64,000 nt of DNA from Strongylocentrotus purpuratus (GCF_000002235.5 NW_022145615.1:10110891-10174890); one strand, 5' to 3'; positions 11,317 to 63,536 are shown, counted from the first letter of the stretch. Numbers and translations are program-made. The notes: generated by a model from the sequence alone, not told the origin.

Positions 11317-11497
11317 GGCCACGCCCCCTCCCGCTCCCCTCCCCCTCCCCCTCCCCCTCCCCTCCCCCTCCCCCTCCCCCTCCCCCTCCCCTCCCCCTCC
11401 CCCTCCCCCTCCCCCTCCCCCTCCCCCTCCCCCTCCCCCTCCCCCTCCCCCTCCCCCTCCCCCTCCCCCTCCCCCTCCCCCTCCCCCTCCCTCTCCA
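11317..11497. repeat. (CCCCTC)n hexamer array
   Basis: About 29 units of CCCCTC with occasional shortened units. The minus strand is (GAGGGG)n and can form G-quadruplexes. The Gly/Arg/Glu-rich frames here are artefacts. Confidence 0.95.
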
Positions 11498-12715
11498 ACC
11501 TGAACACGCATGGCACACACAAGTTCTGTTTACAGTGCTTTTGTTACATTTATATACATGTAGCCTACATGTACAATTAATGCTCATATACATGTATGAA
11601 AAGCACATTCTGTCAGGTTGCAAAAATCTTGAATCATTCTATAAAAAGTGAAAAGTATCATGTCTACAGTGTACAGCATAGTATGTTTATATTATGGCTT
11701 CCGGATCTAAAGTTCTTACTTGCATCATACATGTAGTGTAGGCCTACACACTCACTGTTCTTAGGGGATTTTACTTGGGGTGTGCACTTTTCTTTTGTTA
11801 TTGTGCATTGGACATGAAGACAAGAAGTATTCGCTCAAATCAAGCATTGAATAAACAGCCTGAATTGCTCCAGTGTGCAAACACAAAGTCTGATCTTTCA
11901 TGACAGTAAAAATAAGAGAGGCCTGCCATTTCATTTACTATTAAGTACTGCAGTACAAAAGCCTTTTTGAAGAAGAAATGTTAACAAAATGTAGCTGATC
12001 ATCCCTATTGATATGTGTAAGGTTTACCTTTTAAAGGAGAATCTGCCCTGATTGTGTGATATACTATACATGTATAAAGGTTTTTGTTAAATTAAGATAA
12101 ACTGATCACCGCGTATGTATATACTGTACATGTGTACTTGCATGATTTCTGTACACAAGCAATTTCTTTATTAGCTATTAGTCTGGATGACTAAACAATC
12201 AATAGAGGCATTTATTGATGCATTGTAGAATACACTTGAATAATACTGGTATTATAGACCTCTGTATGCACCTAATTGTACAGTATAGTGTAGTTTGACA
12301 TGTCCATGTACATACACATTATATGCAGCGAATATCAAAGAAGTACTACATTGTACTTGCAAGGAATGCAATTTATATACTGCAAATGTACAAATATACT
12401 GCATTTTCTGTTTCCTGTTCCCATTGCATTTACAAACTGAATCCACAATCTAAACTGTGCAATCATGCATACAAGCCTACAACTACAAGTACAATGTAGG
12501 AGTAGGCCTACTCTGTAGTGTTGCTAGGCCTTTAATAATACAGGACTATATTCTACATGAAGGCCAACATGTACATTGTGTGGGAGGAGAAATATATTCC
12601 CTCTCAAAACTGATGGCTCAATTCACATTCCTTTCCACCGCCCCCACAGATGGTGCATTCATTTCCCTTGAACGTCAGTCCATCCTCTGATGAAGTAATA
12701 TTTCTTCTCTCAGGC

Positions 12716-13176
12716 GCATTTATACTGTCAAATACATTGTACCTCATTTTAAAAAATTGCGATGTTTTGCGCTCCTGTTTACACTTTACGCTGAAACATC
12801 ACCAACTGAAAAGCTCAGTGATGTTTTGGCGTGTTTTGGTTGTACAGTGGTTTCTAGAGCGAGATTTTACAGTTTAGCTGGGACTCTCTCATAGCGGGTC
12901 AGCATAAACAAGTCATTTTACTTTATCCAAATAATGCCTCAAGGACGAAAGCTAGACCCGCTTCTTAAGTCTCGTGACCTAACATCGCTATGTTTCAGCT
13001 GCGAGCATTTATATTCGCCAAACAGCCAAATCATGCCCCAAAATCACACTTCGGATTGAAATGTTTCGGGCTTGGCATTTTTGCCGGTAAAGTGAGTTGC
13101 CTTGGTAACATCACTGGAACATCGCGGTCAGGCTCCAATTTGGCATTTGTGGGGCGTGTTTGGATGCAAGTGTAAA
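12716..13176. repeat. MITE-like segment, family K copy 1
   Basis: The left end CGCATTTATACTGTC and the reverse complement of the right end (GCCATTTACACTTGC) are similar. A related pair of ends occurs at 28844-28993. The internal sequence has short inverted matches. Weak call. Confidence 0.35.
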
Positions 13177-13745
13177 TGGCCCTTATGCCCTTTGTTGCTC
13201 TCAGGTCTCCATTAATAAGGCTTGACAACAGCATGTGCCTGGGTGCCCTGGACAACTACATGTAAATAAAAATACTAGAAGACAAACAAGTCACAACAAC
13301 AAAAAGTTTTTTTATTTAAAAAAATAATAATAATTGAACCAAAACAAAGAAAAAAAGGAACATATCTAATACTTTGAAAGTACATGTAGTTTTGCTTGTA
13401 CCAAATATATGTTTGTTTATAATCCAAGAACATGTCCTCATGTACCTTTGCCACCACATCCCCCTGTGACCAATATCCTTTTCCTGTGCGGGTTTGTCGG
13501 TTTCCACTGAAAAAGGTTGGGTTATCAAGTAATTAATACACTGTTAGAACCGAGAGGGACAACATGCTTTTCAAAACTTTTATATTTTTTTGCTTTAAAG
13601 GAGCCAATCACTACCTAAATATTTGTTATGTCATTTGAAGAAAAAAAACATAACCACACCCACAAATCCATAATTACTTAGATACCGGTACACATGTGTA
13701 CATGTACAATTGTATGTAAAGTCTGGCAGTCATTATGTAAATGAG

Positions 13746-13890
13746 TTAAAGGGCAATCCAACCCTTGTAATAAAGTTCATTTGTATGATAACAGAAAAAA
13801 CAAGAGCATGAGGATGGTGAAAGTTTGAAATAGATCAGACCAATAATATAGAGAGTTATGAATGTTTGAAATATGAGATCACCATGTGAC
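13746..13890. repeat. Partial TTAAAGGG-type MITE, family L
   Basis: Begins TTAAAGGGCAATCCAACC and contains GTGAAAGTTTGAAATAGAT and ATGTTTGAAATATGAGAT. The copy at the end of the window (from 63537) has the same start, and its right arm carries the reverse complement of the last motif. The other end of this copy is not found. Confidence 0.5.
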
Positions 13891-15944
13891 TTGGTGGTAA
13901 TATGTTAGTCCACTTTATTTCAAGCAATATATGTACAGTACTTGTATGCAAATCTCAAATTGGCAATTTTGACAATGGATTATAATGTAGTCACGTTATC
14001 GCATTAAAAAAAAGCAATCTCCCAAGTGCCTTTTCCCTTGGAGCATTACTCGATGGATAATATTATTAAAGGTCCTCTAATCAGAAAAGAGCATCCTACA
14101 TGTACATGTACATGTAAGTCACAGTTATTGAGGAAAAAAAGAAGACATTTTTAATAGTTGTTTTATGTGTTGGAAAAAATAGGAGAGTTGTCTGGCACTA
14201 CATGTACTTCATAGTACCACACTACCTACAGGTACATGTATATTCAGGCAATGTGATGTTCCCAGACAGTGTTCTTTGAAATACAACTAATATGTATTAG
14301 ATTCACAAGTGAATTCAAGGGAGAAGGGAAGCATTGAATGCTTTTCTTACTTCTTCCCCCAGACAAACTTACCGTAATAGCAAAAACAAAAAAATTTTGT
14401 CTCTCAATCATACACTGTATGTAACAATGTACATGTATGTAGTTCATTTTTGTAATAAAGAGCACATGAAACGATGACTCAAACATTTGTTTTTCAATGA
14501 TTACCGGTATGTACATGTACATGTAACAATTTATGGTGTACTTTTTGTAATATACAGTATACATGTACATGTAGCACATGTAATGGTGTCTCAAACATAA
14601 TTTGTTTCAATCAATATTTAGCAATTCATGTTGTACATTTTGTAATAAAGAGCATGTGAAATGATGTTTACAAATTCAGTTTCAAATCTCAACTATAATT
14701 CAAGGATAATGGAACTGGAGCAATTTGTGACATGAGTTATTAGCAGATGGCATCAAGTATTTATTAAACTGTCCCTGTTGTACATTATATTGCAATCATG
14801 TGTGAACTGGTTGCCAATGCTCTTTCAATTGCTTGGCACAGTTACGTTCAGTACTGTTCCACATTTCAATCAGTATGTTGCCTCCATTGAAATGTAATCC
14901 CCTTTGATATTGTCACAGTGAAAAATATAATCTTCTGATTGCATATAAGCTTTTTGGGGGGATTTGCATTTTAGAAAATAGATTTTTTTTTCTTCAGTAC
15001 TGTTTGTAGTTTGTTATTGTGCTTTGTTTATAGTTTATTTATAGTTTATTTTTTTTATTTTTTTATTTTTTTATTTTTTGATACAGATTGACCTGCAATG
15101 TAATTTGTCAGATTTCTACATTGTAATCACTCTTTGCTATACATGTAATATGTATTTTATTGCCTGATGTGTGATTTCATAATGCTAAAGCCCCAAACAT
15201 GAACATCATCTGTATTAAAATAAAACATAAGATTGTCAGTGTATTGCCTCCTCCTCCCCCCCCCCCCAATACACGTACATGTGTATGTGCACAATTCATA
15301 CTTCTTGTATAATAGAGGCATGTAATGTATATTAATGCACCTGTATGTACTTCGTGAGAAGCGATATGGTTCAAATTACAATACATTTGATTTGCTGGTA
15401 CATGTACATGTACATGAATTGTTGTTGCTAAACTGGATGTTGAGGTGGAAAAATAGTGCCCCCCCCCCTTAATCGCCAACTGGCTGATTTGCCGCCAAAT
15501 ATTTCCTCATGAATTGGGCAAAAACCATGCTCCTTACCCCCCCCCCCCCCCCCCCCCTCCCTTTAACAACCAGTTTATGCACATCCTTTTAAAGTTGGAG
15601 GCATTCAAATTCTACACATGTTTTCTGCTCTAATAGTTACATGTGTAAAGCACAGTATTACTAAGCAGAACAACAAAATGGGTGTATAGATACAGGTACA
15701 CCGAGCTGCATGATGACAGGTACAATGGAAAGTAGGATTGTATTAAAGTACACTAGCTGTCTTGAGCAACTATTCAGATATAGAAAAATATTTATAATGC
15801 ACATTGTATGTTGGATGCATCTTGCGTTCTCGAGCTGCTGTCAATGATTTGGATTGTCTGTAACAAATCAAGATAAAAGGGTGATACATGGAGGTAGAAT
15901 AAATATGAAAAGGCACAGTGATTACAAGACTCTAACAGTTTTAG

Positions 15945-16100
15945 CATACTGAGCGAGAGAGAGCGAGAGACAGAGAGAAAGAAAGATAGAAAAAAAGAAA
16001 GGGAAAGTTCAGAGAGAGAGAGAGAGAAAGAAAGAAAGAAAGAAAGTGAGAGTTGGAATAGAGAGAGAGAGAGAGAAAGAGAGAAAGAGGAGGGGGGGGG
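15945..16100. repeat. GA/GAAA microsatellite with G run
   Basis: (GA)n and (GAAA)n arrays on the plus strand ending in a run of about 10 G. Minus-strand open frames here are Ser/Leu low-complexity artefacts. Confidence 0.9.
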
Positions 16101-16293
16101 GGCAGCTCTAGAGGAAGGGAAAAGGGAGAGAGAAACACCATCTTCCAGGACAATTTGAAAGTTGTACACATGTACATACATGTGAAACTGAAAGTTATAT
16201 TCCTGGGTATTTACATGTAGTTGTGATTTAAGTCATTTATATTGTGATCTTAGAAATCGCTTTGCCTTTCAGTCAGATGTTCACCAGAGACCA

Positions 16294-16441
16294 GGGACCT
16301 GTTTCACAAAGCCTTTTTACAATGACAAATGACGAAAATCAGTGACAAATCTGCTGATAACCAATCAGAAGCAAGGATTTCAGAAGCATATAACAAAAAC
16401 TGTCATTTGTTTCTGATGACAAGTTTTGTGAAATGGGGGCC
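16294..16441. repeat. MITE, family H copy 1
   Basis: About 148 bp bounded by GGGACCTGTTTCACAAAG and CTTTTGTGAAAT...GGGCCC-type ends. It is the inverted counterpart of 48562-48709, sharing TTTTTACAATGACAAATG and ACCAATCAGAAGCAAGG. It ends 83 nt before exon 1. Confidence 0.75.
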
Positions 16442-16524
16442 CTGTTAACATACTCACCAAGTTTTGATTCTGCACTTTCAATTCATATTGTTTACAGTAT
16501 TTCTTTTCTTGTTGTGTCTTTCAG

Positions 16525-16577
16525 ATGCTGAAATAAAGATGCTTTGATGAGCTGAGTAGAATCTTGCAAGTACAGCC
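16525..16577 (+). promoter_or_regulatory. ATP8B: 5' UTR segment with three minimal uORFs
   Basis: The acceptor TTGTGTCTTTCAG ends at 16524. The 53-nt leader then holds ATG CTG AAA TAA (16525-16536), ATG CTT TGA (16539-16547) and ATG AGC TGA (16547-16555). The last two overlap by one base. The main ATG at 16578 has G at -3 and G at +4. Start-stop-like uORFs of this kind commonly lower or gate translation of the main frame. That effect is inferred here. Confidence 0.7.
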
Positions 16578-54694
<38,117 letters not shown>

Positions 54695-57600
54695 AACCCA
54701 GAATGTATATCATACATGTTGTCTGGAGCCATAAGGGCATTAACCCTTATACTTGAATACAGAGCAACATGTAACGTCCTTCTGGCTCTGTATAGACAAT
54801 GTAATTGTGGAGTCATGGTGTATATTGAATTACTAATTCAGCCTTATACAGTAAGTACACTTATGGCAAATGGCAAACTTTGGGAAAATTGTGTACTGTA
54901 AACAATTATATATACATGTATATACATGTATATTTATTAGTGATAGCCTGAAACAAACAAAAATGTTATCACATACATTTACATAGAATTAATATCCATC
55001 TGGCTCTGAGCAGAGGTATTATTTCTTTTTTCTTCAGTGAAGAATTTACCTCTGTTTAAAAATTGACTTGACTGTACATTCACAATACAAAAATGGAATT
55101 CAGGAATAGCAGTGCATTATGTAAACCAAATGAGAATCATGTGCCAACTTTGTATCACATGAACATCATGCTTGAGCTGAAACACTATAAAATGCACTTA
55201 CCGGTAATACCAAAAACAAATTTAGAATTTCTTTTGAATCTACAATACAGAACTCTAAATCATATATTGCATCATTAAAATTAGTTCATACAGTAACTGA
55301 TTAATAGTTATTTTTACACAATCAGTTCTGCAAGCTTCATTTCACAACTACATTGAAATGTACATCACACACTGCAGGAATACGACAGAGAGTGTACAAC
55401 ACGTATGTAATGAAAGAATCGTCATTCCAACTACCGGGTAAACAATTCTCACTTTGAAGCACTTTGATGAGTAATTGGGAAAGTGCTTTTCAGTTATATT
55501 TGAATATATTAATATACAAATTGTTATTTCACTATTTTTCAAACTCTTGTTATTACGTTTATTAATTTTGTTTCTATTATTGTCAGCACAGGATTATTTC
55601 TTTTAATACAATGAAACCAAAGATTTATTCCCGTGAAAGACATAGTACTTCACATAAAACTATAATACCAAACATTGACTACCGGTAACCCCTACTGGTC
55701 TTTAAAAACCTTAGGGCTTTTAAAGTTTTTAGTATAGAGCTTTGAAACTAGAAATGAAGGAGAAACCAAATACTGCATTGGGTATACAGTTTAAGCTTCC
55801 ACAAATCTTTGATACCAAACATTGATTGCTTATAAATTTTTTGGCAAATCTGTTGCTTCTCATAATCGTGGGTAAATCTTAAAACTAAAGTTTATATGAG
55901 AGAACATTTACCAGGATACACTAACATTGCAGTATTGAAGATATATTTTTAATGACAATATTTTATGAATTGATATGTCTTTGTAACATGTAACCAAATA
56001 TCAAGGTTTTTCTGGAATATGCTAATATTACAATATTGAAATTATTTAATAGCAGTACATGTATTTACACAAATTTGAAATTCATTTTTTTCTTCTAAAA
56101 AAACAATTGCTGATGTATGCCAGGAATCGATGAAAACTAAGCTTTAATCTAATCTGCATGCCGTGGTAATGCATTCAGAAAGTTGGCTAAAAATATATAA
56201 ACATTTTGGCGAGACATTCATGTTGGTGTGCAGTCATGACATACTGAGTCTGCATCATATTTCATAACTGTGTTATCCAAAATTGGCCTTTGTCATTCAA
56301 AATATTAAGATTTATACAGTACTGACAAGTTACTTACAAATATGCTCAGCTTTTAGATTTATCAGCACTATAAATTATAAATGGCAGATGTGAAGAAAAT
56401 AAAATTGTATTGCACACCCACATACAATTAGTTATGTAAGAAAATACAAGTATGAATTGAATTTCTCTGCCTTTGGCCCATGTAAGCCACTCGGCCCTTT
56501 TCTACCCTATGAAAGATGTCAAGCGTTAAGATTGCATGTAAACTTCTAGGATGATTTGATACAATTTTTTTCCTCAGGACTGTGTAGTTAAAACGAACAG
56601 ACCAGTCACATGTACAGTGCATGTATTCTCTTAAGCATCTTTCAGAGCAGATCTTTCTTGATATTCAGATTTGATACTTAAAAGATTTCCACAAAGTGTC
56701 AATAAAATATGTTTGCTTGTTTCAAACAACTTTCAGGTGAGGGTTAGTTGTACGATTTGGGATAATATCTATATTTCAACTGCTAATCTTGATTCAAAAA
56801 GTTACCGAACAAAATATTGTTTGTGTTACTGTATGTGTGGGAAAATTTTGATTGGGCGCACATAGAAAGCTCAGCTGCAATATTGAACAGAATATGTTAG
56901 TTCATCAGGGATCTAATATCGGTTTTGTGCGCATACATGTATTTTGCGGTGTGTATAGATCTGTGAATTATGTCTTTCATTAATTCAATACTCAGATTAT
57001 CAATTACTTTGCTGGATATAAATTCTATATAACATTGGATTTATAAATCATGGCATTATCATAGGAGAGGCTGAGTATTCCATGGTTCCGTACTTATTTT
57101 TCATTTCCTGAAAATGAAACTCAATAACCAGTTGAATAATTGAACAATTGTTTTTAAAACCGTGAACATTTGGTTAAGTAGTATCATCTTTGTATCCTGA
57201 AATAGGACTACATGTACGTCTTTGAGTTACATGTACATTGTACAACAAATACATGTACGACTCTTAAGGGTGGGCAAATCCACCTCTTCGTATGTTGACA
57301 AATTGGTAAATATAGCAGCTTTAGATGTGCCCTTGGCATCTTATACTTATATTCCTAAAGGTTTTTTGAAAATTTAGGCCCGTCATTTAAACCCTGTATT
57401 CATGTACATGTATGACAAATTTGCATTTTGTGAGGGGCGATACAATACATGTATATGTGTACTGCGCAATAAGCTGCAAAGTAATCAAATGTTTAAATTG
57501 TACAAAATATCAACACTCTCAGAGTAGGCTGTAAATTTGTGAAAGCTCAGGATAGAATGTTGATAGCAAAAACATGTTGAAACAAAAGTCTACAGAGTAA

Positions 57601-57934
57601 GTTCCCAATGAAAATGAGCTGATTTCTTCTAAATAGTTAATGAAAACGATGTTAAGAAATGTTCTTTCTTAATCATAAGTTGAATTTAAGAACTGACAAA
57701 TTTCTTACTTGATCTTCTCGTGAATAATGAAACATGGTTGTATTCTTATGCTAGATCTTTTTCTCTTTTTAAAATTTACATTATGTCCATGAGGCCTGCA
57801 TTGAGATAAGTAGTTATTGTTGCTCCATAAATACACAGGTGGACTTATTCTTGAAAAGATATCTGCTTCTCATTTCCACTCATTCCATATCCCTTCAATA
57901 GGTGATATACTAATTATCATATTTGCTTTATAGC

Positions 57935-58060
57935 GCCTAACACTTACTTTATCAGAAGCCTCTATTAAAGCGCTCTACAATAATGCAGCATAATTACCCT
58001 GGCTTTAGCAGTGCAGCTGTCACGACACGACCATGACACCTCATTGAATTATTGTGACAA
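57935..58060. mobile_element. SINE/LINE-tail-like segment
   Basis: TGCTTTATAGCGCCTAACAC, then AAGCGCTCTACAATAATGCA, then TTACCCTGGCTTTAGCAG. Same order of blocks as 36786-36890. Confidence 0.45.
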
Positions 58061-60502
58061 GGGAGTTAAATTGTTACAAAATCAAACAAAAGTTACTCTA
58101 CTTATTAATGACTTCAAATAAGTTATATGTTATGCCAAACAACTGTGGCAGAACGTGTACAATAGCAGAGTCACTGGCAAAGGAAGATTAGAAAATCCAA
58201 CTGTATACTTAAGTACACATAGTTATCCATATCTACATGTATGTGGTTAAAACATGCTCTCGAGTCATTTTTTGCTTTAATATGACATTCAGGAATTATT
58301 CTTGGTATGTATGATAAACAATTCAGAATTTGTTTCAACCAGTTTCTCCTGCAAGGTAATGCCATTCAGCAGACCTCAATATAAGCTTTAATGATATACA
58401 TGTACACAAATAACCTCATGATCCGTAAATGTACACTGTACTTGTACGACTCGGTTTTGATGTCTTATTTTATACGAAGCACTCGCAACATACATATTTT
58501 AGCATAATTATTTCAACATACAGGCTTTTAACATAGATACTTTTCCTCCTCCCTTATTATGCCTTGGCCACCAAAGTTGCTGCCAGAGGCATTATTTCCT
58601 AGTACTTGCTCGTAAATGTATTTTTGTAATGAAATGTCAATCCTTTTTGCACATTCTATTTTTCACTTTTGTACATGCAGGATTGATTCTTAAGTCAAAT
58701 GTTAGATGCATCCATATACAATGCTCCCGATTTCTTTTATAATTAGCTTTCATGTATATAAAAAGGGAGCTAATGCTATACACTGAGAGGAAAAGTATGT
58801 TTTATTTGTTGAACATGTAAGTGAACTTTTATTTTGTTTCGTATGCAGTCTATCTAGGCCTCTATATCTCATCCAATTTTATTTTTCCTCATGATTTTTA
58901 TAAAGGAGTTCTGTTCTTTTATATATTTGTATGATTTTCCTTGTGCCTTTCGTAGGCTCCATTCCTGCACAAGTTGATCAAAGATTTTTTCACAGAAAAT
59001 GTTCAACCTTGTTCGATTTCTCGCTGAATACGATGATAGAAAATGATGCCTTGATCAAATAATTCTTTATACAATTAGATCGTCAGCAGATTTTTAGGCT
59101 GAATTTTATATATATTCAAATCATAGTTGTGTAGATGTGTATGTGATATAACTATATGTTAATGTGGTATTTAGGTGCACTTTGGTGAGAAGTAGTACCT
59201 TTGTGTTAAATAAATTATGAAATAGAGGCTTTATGACTGACACTTATATTGGTAAGCTAAAATAGAGGCTGTTAAGAAGTGATTTCTGCTGAATATGTTT
59301 TTTTTTCACAGAGGAAGATGTGTTATTTTGTACCATATTGCTCTTAAATGAGTCATTTTTGTGTCACAGTGCAGGCAAACTTTAAATCATTAAGACGTGT
59401 ATTTCAAACCGGTATTGTTTACTGAAAACACTTTTTACACATTCAATAGTTGTAGGAAATCTGCCATTATCGTACAAAATCTTAAAACATTAATTGATAT
59501 TCACTGTAGATACCGTTCAAGCATGACAGCGTATTAAATGTTGTATGTTTCTCTTTGTGCAGCCTTTGTAGAATTATAGCATTCATTCACTGCAGATCAG
59601 CATTAAGTGTACACTGTATGTGCGTGAAAGGCTAGCATCAATTGTCTTTCACTGGTACATTTAAAATGCTGACAAAGTCACGACTGTGACTTGTAGAAAA
59701 AAATTGTATATTTATTATTAAAAAAACATGCATTGTCCTAGTACTAATTTGGTGTATAACATGAACATTCTCATATTTTTACTAGTTTGTACATATTCAC
59801 TACATGTTTATATGTCGGGAATGATTTAGAAGTGTATGTTTAATGTACTGTAAGTATGTTCTAGTGATTGTTGAAATACTTCACAAGGTAGAATGTAAAT
59901 TTTATGGAGGTGAAATCACATTCATGTACATGTGTAGATCACTAATACCCATGTCCAAATTGGCAATGTTAAATCTTGTAAAAAGCTGATATGTGGTTAC
60001 TTTTCTTTGGGCATGTTACACAATTACATTTCATATTTTGTTTTCTATTATTTACATTGTGGAAGATGTTTTACAAATCAAATAGACCGGTTTACTTATT
60101 TTATACATACATTTTAAACAAAGGTTTTTCTTGACAATTTGAAAGCTTGACAGAGGCCTGCCCAAGGCTTGGCCGACACAGCTACAAGCAATGTATCCAG
60201 ACTGGACTCCAAGTATTTTAGTTCATACGATAATGAAAAGTTAAATTAATGGAATATCCATAAACTTGAATATAGTATACCGGTCTATTGCCATCTAATC
60301 GTTATTGTAACATGAAATTGAACAAAGATAATCTAATGTTGGAAATGCATGTTCTTGTCTCTGTTAACTTTCCACATTCATACAGTGTATATCCTTTCTT
60401 GTTATATCTCATATCAAGTCCACGTGTTGGTATAAGATGATGCAAAAAAATGATGAAAAAGAGAAGTTTAATGCTTTAACTAAAAAAAAAAGTTTTTATT
60501 TG

Positions 60503-60585
60503 GTCACGACGTACAATGTACCTGATGTCTTTATAAAGTAATTATCACTTGATAAAGTTGTACGATATGTCGTGACCTAAATGGA
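60503..60585. repeat. Palindrome in 3' flank
   Basis: GGTCACGACGTACAA and TTGTACGATATGTCGTGACC are inverted partners around an AT-rich loop. May form an RNA stem if transcribed. Confidence 0.6.
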
Positions 60586-60951
60586 TGTAAATTATGAAAC
60601 ATCTCTTCTTCATAATTTTTTTTCTTTCTCGTAATGATATACATCATACACTGGCATGTGGATATAATTTTCCATAGTATACATGTATCCTTTCATATTG
60701 GAGCAACGTGATGTAATGTAATGTTTGTAACTTCCATGTTCATTGATGTCTCCTTTTTTTAAAGGATATTTACAGTATATACCCTTTCATAATATAGAGG
60801 CCATTTTGTGACCAGTACATGGTTGCATACATGTAGTATTCGGTATGTTCTGTCTTTCCTCGCTAACCCGACCACACTGTCTAGAAGTATACCTTTTTTG
60901 TTTCATTCTGTGTCAAATCTCAGCTCCAGATATGCACGGTACGAACACAAG

Positions 60952-61050
60952 TAAAGGCTCGTTCAGATATGGCCGTACAAACCGCCACAAATCGTCATCA
61001 TAAACAAATCGCCGCGGTTTTGTGGCGTCATATCTGAATGGGCCTTTAGA
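60952..61050. repeat. Small MITE (about 100 bp)
   Basis: TAAAGGCTCGTTCAGATATG and CATATCTGAATGGGCCTTTA are inverted ends. Very short foldback element. Confidence 0.75.
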
Positions 61051-61620
61051 AACTGTATTTCATGTTATTACTCTATTACAGTAATAACACGACTCTTTAC
61101 AAAACTTTTAAACAATTCCAGTTCCAACATTAAAATGTTCTGTTCACTGTATGGAAATCCTTTTGCCAAAGATCTAAGACATTGGTCTTTTTAAAAACAA
61201 TGCTTAACTGCCCTCTGATACCAAGATATGCCTCCCTGGATGCAAATGTGTCGGCCTACATATCCTTATGGGATTCATCTTAACTAAATAATAGTCTGTA
61301 CAAGATTATGTAATGTACATTTCGTTGTTGATGTTGTACAATACCTATTGTTTTGGATGTAGTACATATTTTATTACATGTTGTCAGTTTTTTAACTGTC
61401 TTTATTTTGTTATTGTATGGGCTCAATAGAGTTTAGTATGATATGAATTCTGTTGAAAACAAAATATTTTCACATTAGTTCATCTACATTATGTACGTAC
61501 TATGAGTATCATGTACTGTTTATTAATTGCATAATTCAGGTTTTTGTGAGTTATATCATATTTTATAGATGGAATATTTAGATGATTTTAATAAAAAATT
61601 GGGAAGGAAGTTAAATGTGT

Positions 61621-63536
61621 ACCAGTATGATTATTTTTTCTTTGTTTTTGAGTAATCATGAATATTGATGGAAAAAGATTCTTGGTGCCACAACGAATTG
61701 GAAAGCCACATCAAGGTTATAATGAAACTTTCATGACATTTTTGAGTGGTTCGGATTAACGAAAGATTCATGCTGTGAAATGATTAGTTCACCTACATTA
61801 ACAAACTCTTCATATAGCTATGATCACAAACGTTGTTTTTTAGCTTCAGAATGGGCTGTCACTGACAACTCATGAAAGTCTCTGGTTTGCAGTCCTGTAT
61901 TTCTATAAATTTTAGACGGTGGCAATAGAGTACCAAAGTGTGATGTCATACTGGCCAAGTTAACAAGGTTGCTGGTTGCAAAGAAATTTGTGCTAAACAA
62001 TGGCACGGTGATCACACCATGCAGCGCCAAAAACTGTGAATTTGCCCTCCTCCAACCCGTTTTGTTTATGATTTCATAGTGAGCCCCAGTCACAGGCTCT
62101 GTTGTTCAGAACCAGTAACTTGGGACGATGAGCGAATACACAACATTAGCACTCCATTGTCAAACAGAACATAATATTTTGACAAAAAGAATCAAAACAC
62201 GGAGAGTTTAATATTTGTGGTAGATAATTATGCTTTTTTATTCTACATTAGCTGATGAGTCAACACATAATAAAATCAATCTGAGCCAATGAAATCCCTT
62301 GCATATTACTTACAACATAAAATAAAACAAGTCTAATCCAATCTAGATCATTTCTAGGTATTCGCTACATGGTGCGCCACCTATCGGGTGCCGCAGATGG
62401 GCCAATTTCCAACTTCCAGTGTGGGAATAACATTCCTTTGCTTCACATATTAAAAACCATGGCTAAAGCAGAGGGAGCGTTCAACCAATATTGTCAAAAT
62501 GTCACAAGAAAATATGTGACATTAAAATGTAATGTAAACAATACAAGCTGCATATTTTCTTGCAATAAATGTATATCAGCTAGGCACACAAGGCCCTGTG
62601 ATTTCCCACTGACTAGTTCCCCATGAGGCCATGTAAATTCTGCCTGTCCGTTACACCCAAAGGTTGCGAACCAAATTGCGAATAATGGGAGTAAATAAGT
62701 CCTGACCAAACAACCCAGCACAAGCTAGACGTAAACAAGCAATGAGTATAATAGATCTACATGAAGTTTTCCCCAAGATGTATTTGCTAAACATTGAAAT
62801 TACAAGTCTGTAACTTACCTTGTACAAAGCGAGTTCAGATGAAATTGATTTTGCTTACGCTTTAAGGCCCTTGACATTGGTCTTTCAATCAACTTTAAAT
62901 CAAGAAACTGGCCAATTCTTTATATCCTTTGTATTGCTGATTATACATGTACACTACATAAAAAAGTTTTAGGTGGCTACTAAGAGAAAAGCTTTGAAGT
63001 TTTACTTTCACTGTCCCCACCCCGCCCCCTTTGTCTTGATGATTTCAAACGATGTAAATATACATGCACATATACATTTTGTTTTCATACACTTTCTCCT
63101 TTTAATATTCAAAAGGTAGTTTCACAAAGATATCATTCATTTTCTTTTCTAGAGAGAAAGGGGGGATGTGGGTCTGGGTCATGGACTTTGGTGTGACTAT
63201 CACTTGAAGTTGAATTCCTAGGTACATGTACATAAATGGACATTTTTCAGTTTAATACATGAGGGTCTCTTTATTCGTTGAAGAAACAGCTAAACCCGCT
63301 TCAAATCTGTATAGGTGTGTATTTGTGAATGGTTTGATGACATCGCTATGATTTACAGTAGATCGATCACAACTTTTCTTCAACTGAAATTTCTCAACCC
63401 CCCTCCCCCAAAAAATGTTGAATTCTGTACATGAACATCGTCATATCCACTCTAAAGTTCTCTTTCGATACAGGGAATGTATATATACATGTAGTAAAGG
63501 GACAACACTTTTCTACAGACTAGCTAAAGCTACAAC
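61621..63536. other. Intergenic, no gene recognised
   Basis: Open frames of up to 89 residues (61824-62093 and 62494-62721 minus, 62369-62626 plus) match no family I know and have no visible splice context. No repeat family member was identified. Confidence 0.5.

Larger units (their letters stand above)
9110..16524 (+). other. Probable 5' intron or upstream region
   Basis: No coding exon is recognised. Contents include purine-rich and (CCCCTC)n arrays, GTACAT palindromes, a TTTAT-rich stretch near 15030-15080, C homopolymers near 15255 and 15540, a GA array and MITE-like segments. The open frames through the simple repeats are artefacts. Confidence 0.5.
54695..61620 (+). other. ATP8B: Probable long 3' UTR and flank
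   Basis: AT-rich, with few MITEs or G/C runs compared with the introns. AATAAA at 56398, 56701, 59209 and 61590; the last is followed by a GT/T-rich stretch (61640-61670) suited to cleavage. The true 3' end could be any of these. It holds a retroposon-like insert at 57935 and two small palindromes (60503, 60952). Confidence 0.4.

Noticed and set aside
11173-11623. Gly/Arg/Glu-rich minus frames
   Set aside because: They only translate the (CCCCTC)n array.
61824-62093. 89-residue minus frame downstream of the gene
   Set aside because: No family similarity that I can see, and no splice or promoter context.
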